NCBI GenBank assembly: GCA_005788065.1
Contig: SXZD01000027.1
Coordinates: 1-18,206, forward strand
Direction of reading: 5' to 3'
Length of the DNA: 18,206 nt
Source of the DNA: Burkholderiales bacterium
GTDB taxonomy: Bacteria; Pseudomonadota; Gammaproteobacteria; Burkholderiales; Burkholderiaceae_B
Part shown: in pieces, positions 12,881 to 18,206 of the stretch
Position numbering within the stretch: position 1 is the stretch's first letter
Layout: every line of letters starts with the position of its first letter
The notes under the pieces: generated by a model
Seen by the model: the letters and a program-made list of their open reading frames with translations, nothing else
What the model was told of the DNA's origin: nothing
The model's database searches: none
Position numbers and translations under genes: made by a program

Positions 12881-14989
12881 TTATTGCGCAAAAAGCGGCT
12901 GCATTGCAGCCACCGGCACCCGAACCTCCACCCGGAAGGTACTGCCCTGCCCTGCCTGACTGCTGACCGAGATGTCCCCATTCATCAGTAATGCCAACTG
13001 GCGCGAAATCGACAAGCCGAGACCGGTACCACCGTAGCGCACCCCGGTCTGCACGCTGCCCTGCTCGAAGGGCGAGAACAGACGTTGCGCCTGCTCTTTC
13101 GGGATGCCGATACCCGTATCACGCACATCGACGGTCAGTGCGACAGACCCGTCAGATACAAGCATGGACGATGCGATCAAGCCGATGCTGCCCTCCGCTG
13201 TAAACTTGATTGCGTTGCCCACCAGATTGAAAAATATCTGACGGAAACGGCGCTCATCCCCTCGCACATACAGCGCAGTCAGTCCACCCGCCTCCAGCGT
13301 CAGCGACAGATTTTTCTCTTGTGCCCGCTCTGCAAACAGATCAATAACCGCTGTCAGGGCCTCTTCGATGTTGAAAGGCTGGTCGTCCAGCATCATCGCG
13401 CGCGAGTCCAGCTTGGCAAAATCCAGCACATCATCCACCAACTGGTTCAAGTGCTTGGCCGACCGCAGGCTGGCATTGAGCGACCGGCGGGTGCGGTCAT
13501 CCAGCGAGGGGCTGCGCAGTGCGATTTCCATGCCGGCACTGATGCCGAATATCGGTGTGCGCAGTTCATGGCTCATGGTCGCAAGGAATTCAAACTTGGC
13601 CTGGTTGGCGGCCTCTGCCTCGGTTTTAGCCAGGATCAGGGACTGTTCACGCGACTTGACGTCCGAAATGTCTTTCATGATGCCGACCACCAGCGTACGC
13701 TTCTCGCCGGCAGCATTGATGGAGATGAAGCGCCGTCCATGCATGCGTATCCACAACTGCGGACGGAACATGGTGGCAGCCCAGCGGAAGGTGATGTCGG
13801 CCGACTCATCGAGCTCGGCACAACGTGCAAGTGCCTCGCGCAACATGATGCGGTCATCCTCCAGCACCAGTTGAAGGAACTGCCTGCCCGATAACACCGT
13901 TTGACTGCCAAATCCCAAAATGTCGTTGAGGTTTTCGCTCGGACTGAGCGTCTGCTTTTCTACATCCCAGACATAGTCGCCCAAACGCGCCACCTGCTGC
14001 ACACTGGCAATGATCTGCCGGTTCATGGCAAGCTCGCGCATGGAGCGGTCCCGCTCGGTGCGGTAGCGCAAAAAATAGCCGGTTGCCACCAGGAAGATCG
14101 CCGTGAGCAACAGACACGCCAGAAACAGGCGCTCACGCAGTGCCACATAATCTTTCAGTACGAAGGCCTTGGTTTCGCATACCACGTACGAAATCACTTT
14201 CAGGTCGCCCTCAGAGCGACTGCAGATATACTCCTGCCCATCAAACGGCGAACGCACAAACTCTGCGCCCGGACTCAGCCATTTGCTCGACGGTTCTATC
14301 TGGGTTTTCAGTTCCGCAAGCTCCGGCATGCGAGAGAGCAACACCCCGGATCCCGACCACACCTCCGCCACTGTGTTTTCATAACCGAACCGGCGTTGCA
14401 AGTCGAATGTCAGCAACGCGGGAGCGACCGAGATCGTCATGACTCCGGCAAACCGGCCATCAGCCCCTGTCAACAAGGGACGCGAGAATTGCATGCTGCG
14501 CTGCCCGCTGACCTTGCCGATCACCGGTTCGCTGATATAGAGCGAATCACCCTGACGCTTGTCAGCAAACTGCCGAAAATAAGCCCGGTCTTTAACGTAG
14601 ACCTCACCGAGATTGCGACGCAGGGACGAATACAAAAGCTTTCCGTCCGCGCTGGCCACACTCACCTGAAATGCCAACTCACTCATGCTGCTGATGCGTC
14701 GGCGAGAAAACTCGTCAAACCGGCTCGGAGACTCATTCCATTCATGCCGCAAGTCAATGAGTGCCGAATCCAGATGAGTGCCGATGCTCTCGACATGCTG
14801 CTGCAGGGCACGCACGCCCAGCTCGGTCCGAAGCAGCGAAGACTTGACCGCAAATTCATGGCTGCGGTTCAGTTCATAAACGGGCACGCTCCATACCAAC
14901 GACACCATCAGCAGCGTCAAGGCCAGAGAAAAAACAATGCCGGCTTTTTGACGGGCTCTCGCTAAAAGTTCATCCAACCAGATTTTCAT
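12881..14989 (-). CDS. Membrane histidine kinase with dCache and PAS domains (kinase 2 of 3)
   Basis: This 702-residue sensor kinase starts at the ATG at 14989; the frame stays open further upstream to 15085, but those codons lie inside the previous kinase gene. TM1 is at 17-36 and the periplasmic dCache region at 40-280, with the typical KDRAYFRQ (133-140) and SEPVIGKVSGQ (153-163). TM2 is at 288-307 and a PAS domain at about 325-445 (FRWAATMFRPQLWIRMHGR ... IMKDISDVKSREQ). The H box is TMSHELRTPI with His474, the N box FFNLVGNAIKFT, G1 DTGIGIP, the F box FSPFEQGS and G2 YGGTGLGLSI. No receiver domain is present. The start overlaps the end of the upstream kinase gene by 20 bases, so the two are probably translationally coupled. 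dCache domains usually bind amino acids, amines or carboxylates; the ligand here is unknown. Confidence 0.93.
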   Translation of the reverse strand: MKIWLDELLARARQKAGIVFSLALTLLMVSLVWSVPVYELNRSHEFAVKSSLLRTELGVRALQQHVESIGTHLDSALIDLRHEWNESPSRFDEFSRRRISSMSELAFQVSVASADGKLLYSSLRRNLGEVYVKDRAYFRQFADKRQGDSLYISEPVIGKVSGQRSMQFSRPLLTGADGRFAGVMTISVAPALLTFDLQRRFGYENTVAEVWSGSGVLLSRMPELAELKTQIEPSSKWLSPGAEFVRSPFDGQEYICSRSEGDLKVISYVVCETKAFVLKDYVALRERLFLACLLLTAIFLVATGYFLRYRTERDRSMRELAMNRQIIASVQQVARLGDYVWDVEKQTLSPSENLNDILGFGSQTVLSGRQFLQLVLEDDRIMLREALARCAELDESADITFRWAATMFRPQLWIRMHGRRFISINAAGEKRTLVVGIMKDISDVKSREQSLILAKTEAEAANQAKFEFLATMSHELRTPIFGISAGMEIALRSPSLDDRTRRSLNASLRSAKHLNQLVDDVLDFAKLDSRAMMLDDQPFNIEEALTAVIDLFAERAQEKNLSLTLEAGGLTALYVRGDERRFRQIFFNLVGNAIKFTAEGSIGLIASSMLVSDGSVALTVDVRDTGIGIPKEQAQRLFSPFEQGSVQTGVRYGGTGLGLSISRQLALLMNGDISVSSQAGQGSTFRVEVRVPVAAMQPLFAQ

Positions 14990-16727
14990 CTCGCTCTCGT
15001 CGTTTGACGCGCACCACAGGCAGCGGGACTTCAAACCAGAAATCGCTGCCCTTGCCCGCCACGCTGCGCACGCCAATACGGCCACCCATCAAATCAATCA
15101 ATCCTTTGGCGATCGACAGCCCCAAGCCCGCTCCGCGTTGATTTTCAGCTCGCTTCAAACCCAGTTCAGTAAACGGTTGAAACATCTGGCGGGTCTGATC
15201 TTCTGTCAGGCCGATCCCGGTATCTTTGACGCTGACCCGGAACAGGGCAACGGACTCTGAGGCAGACTGTGCGACGGACGACTCATCCAGCGACAGACTT
15301 GCCCTCAGGGTGATACCTCCGCGATCGGTAAACCGGATTGCGTTGTCCATGAAAATTCCGATCACCTGACGCAACCGCATGGCATCACCCACGCAGAAGA
15401 TGTCGGGATTGCCATCCACCTGCACGATGACCGCCAACCCTCGGGTCTCAGCCGACACCCGGAACAGTTGCTGCGCATGCATCACCAAGGCGTGCGGACT
15501 GAAATGAACCGGGTCCAGGCGCAAGCGACCCTCGCCGATGCGGGCAGAATCCAGAATGTCGTCCAGCAAGCGCAGCATGCCGCGCGCCGATGTGTCTAGC
15601 AGACCGAGCATGCGTTGCCGCTTCTCGGGCGTAATTCGTGAATCGCGCGCCAGATCGATGCTGCCGATAATGCCTGTCATGGGTGTGCGCAGTTCATGCG
15701 ACATGTGCGACAGGAACCGCGTCTTGGCATGAGCGGCGGCTTCAGCAGCTTCTTTGGTTCGTATAAGCTCCAGTTCGCCCCGCTTGCGCTCGGTTTCATC
15801 CAGCAAGAGGGCTACACCGCCCCGATAACCACCGGCTCCATGCGGAAAGGCGGATACCGTCGCAGACAGCCAGCGATCGTCCTGCCCGTAAACGTCCGAT
15901 ATGCCTGCTTCCAATTGCACATCGAAACGCATGGGTTGTGCGTGGACTTGTGCAAATGAAGCGGGCAATTCGGTGCGGAGCAAAGTGGACACAGGCCGGC
16001 CGATCCACTCGGAGACGGACATTCCAGTCCATTGCGTAACCATCGGATTGACCGACGTGATCAAACCCTGCGCATCAAAGTTCACCACGCCCAATGGAGC
16101 GCCCTCCACCAGAGAGCGGTACATCTCGCGACTGCGCCCCAGATTGCGTCGACTGTTGTGCATGCGCGTCATTGCCCTGTCGATCTGGCGACCCAGCGGA
16201 AAACCCAGCATGCCGCAGATGACTGACAAGGTCAGCAGTACGATAAATACAGACATGCTATTGAGGGAATTGAGGTGTGCCATCGGATCGATGACGCCAT
16301 TGCGCTCCAGCGCCAGCAGCAAACTCAAGTAAGCGGCATTCAGCCCGATGCACGACAGCGCCAGCCAGCGTGGCAAGGCAAACGCGCATACCAGCGAAAA
16401 CAGACTGAGCACCAGCAGCGACGGTGCACGCAAACCGGTCTGGGTGCCGATGGCACCCGCCGCGCTGGCCGCATACAGACTGACGAGAAGGAGTGCGACT
16501 GCGGCATTGAAATGACGTTTCTTGATCAGCCAGACAGCGCAGAGGCTGGCCGCACCCACCAGGGCGCAGGCCAGCAAGCGGATGTCACGCACGGCTGACT
16601 GATCGAAGATAGCAGATAGGACGGCCACCACCAGACAAGTCAGCGCGAGCATCTTCGCGGAAGATGCAACGATCTCCCGCGACATGCGGAACCGCCAACG
16701 GTGACTGGTGCGGACTGAGGTGTCCAA
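14970..16727 (-). CDS. Six-TM histidine kinase with PAS domain (kinase 1 of 3)
   Basis: This 585-residue sensor kinase has six hydrophobic spans (about 27-41, 51-68, 73-91, 100-118, 122-140, 157-175), a MASE-like membrane sensor with almost no periplasmic part. PAS follows at about 201-315 (MYRSLVEGAPLGVVNFD ... LLLDETERKR). The H box FLSHMSHELRTPMTG has His344. The N box is FMDNAIRFTDRG, G1 DTGIGL, the F box FQPFTELG and G2 GAGLGLSIAKG. No receiver domain is present. The start is TTG at 16727, with GAAGG six bases upstream; an ATG at 16685 (residue 15) lacks a ribosome site and is the alternative. It heads the three-kinase operon. Its basic C-terminal tail is read through the start region of the next gene. 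Confidence 0.92.
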   Translation of the reverse strand: MDTSVRTSHRWRFRMSREIVASSAKMLALTCLVVAVLSAIFDQSAVRDIRLLACALVGAASLCAVWLIKKRHFNAAVALLLVSLYAASAAGAIGTQTGLRAPSLLVLSLFSLVCAFALPRWLALSCIGLNAAYLSLLLALERNGVIDPMAHLNSLNSMSVFIVLLTLSVICGMLGFPLGRQIDRAMTRMHNSRRNLGRSREMYRSLVEGAPLGVVNFDAQGLITSVNPMVTQWTGMSVSEWIGRPVSTLLRTELPASFAQVHAQPMRFDVQLEAGISDVYGQDDRWLSATVSAFPHGAGGYRGGVALLLDETERKRGELELIRTKEAAEAAAHAKTRFLSHMSHELRTPMTGIIGSIDLARDSRITPEKRQRMLGLLDTSARGMLRLLDDILDSARIGEGRLRLDPVHFSPHALVMHAQQLFRVSAETRGLAVIVQVDGNPDIFCVGDAMRLRQVIGIFMDNAIRFTDRGGITLRASLSLDESSVAQSASESVALFRVSVKDTGIGLTEDQTRQMFQPFTELGLKRAENQRGAGLGLSIAKGLIDLMGGRIGVRSVAGKGSDFWFEVPLPVVRVKRRERDENLVG

Positions 16728-16890
16728 GGTGCGCCTTCAAGATGTCTTTCGTTACCCTGAAGGGTAGTGCTCGCCCCCGCCCCCCACCCCCCCTCTAAAG
16801 GGGAGTAGAGTTCGAGGATGGCGCCTAATTTTAAAAAGATTGTTAATAATATGAAGTTGTCTGCGCGTCCTCGGATAAAGACCAGTGGCG
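16728..16890. other. Intergenic region between monooxygenase and kinase operon
   Basis: These 163 bases hold, in minus-strand order, an AT-rich segment at about 16826-16855 with a promoter-like TTCATA-N16-TAAAAT, the C/G-run element (16774-16803), and a small inverted repeat TACCCT-GA-AGGGTA (16753-16766). The kinase ribosome site GAAGG then lies next to 16734-16738. Promoter and terminator roles are suggestions from composition only. Confidence 0.4.
16774..16803. repeat. C-run/G-run element, G-quadruplex-capable on the minus strand
   Basis: Runs of 5, 6 and 7 cytosines (16774-16778, 16780-16785, 16787-16793) are separated by single bases and followed by the hairpin CCCCT-CTAA-AGGGG (16790-16803). 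On the minus strand, the one transcribed into the kinase leader, these are G-runs able to form a quadruplex. Similar C-rich motifs occur between genes in many betaproteobacteria. Confidence 0.6.
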
Positions 16891-18206
16891 TCAGACCTGC
16901 CGTACCTTGTGCAGCTCGTAGTCTTTCTGCTCCCAGCGGGCCATCTGCTTTGCATACTGCGTTGCAAACCCCGGATACATGGTCGCGTTGAAACCATCCT
17001 CTGTCAGGTACCAGCTGCTGCAGCCCGAGTTCCAGTTGGTTTTGGACAGACGCTTCTGAATATCCACGTTGTAACGCTGCTGCGCATCCGCCTTCACATC
17101 CATGATGCGGATACCGCCGGCCAGCATGCGCACAATCGCATCCACCGCATATGCAATCTGGCTTTCCATGTACACCAGCGCCGAGTTGTGCCCGGGACCG
17201 CTGTTCGGACCAAACGTGATGAACAGGTTCGGATAACCGCTGATGTTGATGCTCTTGTAGGCCTGTGCGCCGCGCTTCCAATCTGTAGCCAGGTCGCGCC
17301 CGTCGCGACCCCGGACCGTAAACGGGGCAGAATTTTTCGGCACATCAAAACCGGTGGCATACACGATGCAGTCAATACGGTGCTCCACACCCTCGGCTGT
17401 GCGGATTCCGTTTTCGGTGATGCGGTCGATCGGCCAGGTGATCAATTCGCAATTGGGTTTTTGCAGCGCCGGATAAAAATCATTGCTGATCAGTATCCGC
17501 TTGCAACCCAGATTGAAGTCGGGGGTCAGTTGGCGGCGCATCCATTTGTCTTTGACCTGCGCATTGATGTACAGCTTGCCCAGTCTCTGCCCGATTTTGG
17601 TCAACGGCGAATTCCAGATGACGGCTGTGGCCATGCTTTCATGGAGCCAGTACAGGGCCTCGCGCATGGCGGTCTGCGCAAACGGCAGACGGCGGAACAG
17701 CGCCTTGTTCCACTCAGGCGTTTCAAAGTCCGGGCGCGGCAGTACCCAACCCGGCGTGCGCTGAAACACTTTGAGCAGCGACACGTCTTTGACCAACTCC
17801 GGGATGATCTGTATGGCACTGGCACCGGTACCGATCACGGCCACGCGCTTGCCCTTCAGATCGTAGCTGTGGTCCCACCGGGCGCTGTGCATGGTTTTAC
17901 CCTGAAACACATCCACGCCCTTGATGGCGGGCAGTTTCGGATTGGACAGCGGACCGCCGGACATCATCACCGACTTGGCGCGGTACACCCCGCCCTCGGC
18001 CACAGTCACTTCCCAGTGCGCCGGACCCTCTTGCCAGACAGCCTGATTGACCGTCTGACCGAAACGCACGCTCTTGCGCAGATCAAACGCTTCAACCATG
18101 CGGTGAATGTAGTCCAGAATCTCGCGACTGCCCGAATAGCTGCGCGACCACTCCGGGTTTTGCGCAAACGAGAAGCTGTACAGGTGCGAGGGGATGTCGC
18201 AGGCCG
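16891..18206 (-). CDS. Flavin-dependent Baeyer-Villiger-type monooxygenase, 5' part outside window
   Basis: The frame is open to the right edge, giving about 437 visible residues. The part upstream of the first visible ATG (18099) reads CDIPSHLYSFSFAQNPEWSR, a hallmark of this family, so 18099 is not the start. The Baeyer-Villiger fingerprint F-x-G-x3-H-x3-W-D is seen as FQGKTMHSARWD (nt 17872-17907). The second dinucleotide-binding loop GTGASA (nt 17815-17832) follows, for NADPH. The N-terminal FAD loop lies outside the window. Such soluble enzymes insert an oxygen next to a ketone, giving an ester or lactone, with NADPH and O2. The substrate (cyclic, aromatic or steroid ketone) cannot be told from sequence. 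The gene ends 163 bases before the kinase operon on the same strand. Confidence 0.9.
   Translation of the reverse strand, partial: ACDIPSHLYSFSFAQNPEWSRSYSGSREILDYIHRMVEAFDLRKSVRFGQTVNQAVWQEGPAHWEVTVAEGGVYRAKSVMMSGGPLSNPKLPAIKGVDVFQGKTMHSARWDHSYDLKGKRVAVIGTGASAIQIIPELVKDVSLLKVFQRTPGWVLPRPDFETPEWNKALFRRLPFAQTAMREALYWLHESMATAVIWNSPLTKIGQRLGKLYINAQVKDKWMRRQLTPDFNLGCKRILISNDFYPALQKPNCELITWPIDRITENGIRTAEGVEHRIDCIVYATGFDVPKNSAPFTVRGRDGRDLATDWKRGAQAYKSINISGYPNLFITFGPNSGPGHNSALVYMESQIAYAVDAIVRMLAGGIRIMDVKADAQQRYNVDIQKRLSKTNWNSGCSSWYLTEDGFNATMYPGFATQYAKQMARWEQKDYELHKVRQV

Noticed and set aside
13901..14965. 354-codon open frame on the plus strand
   Set aside because: Lies wholly antisense to the dCache/PAS kinase, whose domains are clear; composition is that of a reverse-strand shadow with no family resemblance.
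14990..15085. Longer N-terminus for the middle kinase
   Set aside because: The extra 32 residues lie inside the previous kinase gene and do not look like the start of a membrane kinase; the ATG at 14989 places a short cytoplasmic end just before TM1.
16640..17281. 213-codon minus-strand frame crossing the monooxygenase end, the G-run element and the start of the first kinase
   Set aside because: Overlaps two well-supported genes in another frame and shows no recognisable domain.

Overview
The window reads as chromosomal DNA of a Gram-negative proteobacterium, most likely a betaproteobacterium of the Burkholderiales type. The reasons are moderate-to-high GC, an outer-membrane lipoprotein lipase, a glutathione/glutaredoxin-type arsenate reductase, an AqpS-type arsenic channel, a CbbR/CmpR-like LysR regulator beside an SbtA bicarbonate transporter, and an IS256-family remnant. 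The taxonomy is inference only.

Layout. Bases 1-141 are the right end of an IS256-family element (transposase C-terminus plus terminal inverted repeat). Next to it lies an arsenic operon on the minus strand, transcribed arsR - arsI - (relic of a second arsC) - arsC - aqpS-like channel (2456 down to 227). It appears to start from a promoter whose -10 box sits inside a palindrome at the arsR start codon. A CbbR-like LysR gene (2711-3610, +) then converges on an sbtA-type bicarbonate permease gene (4567-3620, -). Both genes carry the same upstream element, CATCCAT-N9-CTGATACATC, which suggests one regulator circuit for inorganic carbon uptake.

From 4897 to 11007 there is a lipoprotein lipase (+), a parvulin-type PPIase (-), a C-terminally extended aldehyde dehydrogenase (+), a TetR regulator (-) and a PhaC-like alpha/beta hydrolase with a serine nucleophile (+). 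Between the convergent aldehyde dehydrogenase and TetR genes lies a striking 8-bp tandem repeat (11.6 copies of CACTCGGT) with inverted degenerate copies on its left side.

From 16727 down to 11023 three membrane histidine kinases lie in tandem on the minus strand: one six-TM/PAS kinase, one dCache/PAS kinase and one Cache-like kinase. No response regulator or receiver domain is present anywhere in the window. At the right edge a flavin-dependent Baeyer-Villiger-type monooxygenase gene (minus, stop at 16891) runs off the end.

Functional reading. The left third handles arsenate, arsenite and methylarsenicals: reduction by ArsC, C-As cleavage by ArsI, downhill efflux by the channel, control by ArsR. 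The LysR/SbtA pair serves bicarbonate uptake. The monooxygenase, aldehyde dehydrogenase, TetR and hydrolase together look like catabolism of a lipid, cyclic ketone or aldehyde. The kinase trio probably senses small ligands or a membrane state for an output encoded elsewhere. No tRNA, rRNA or CRISPR array was seen.
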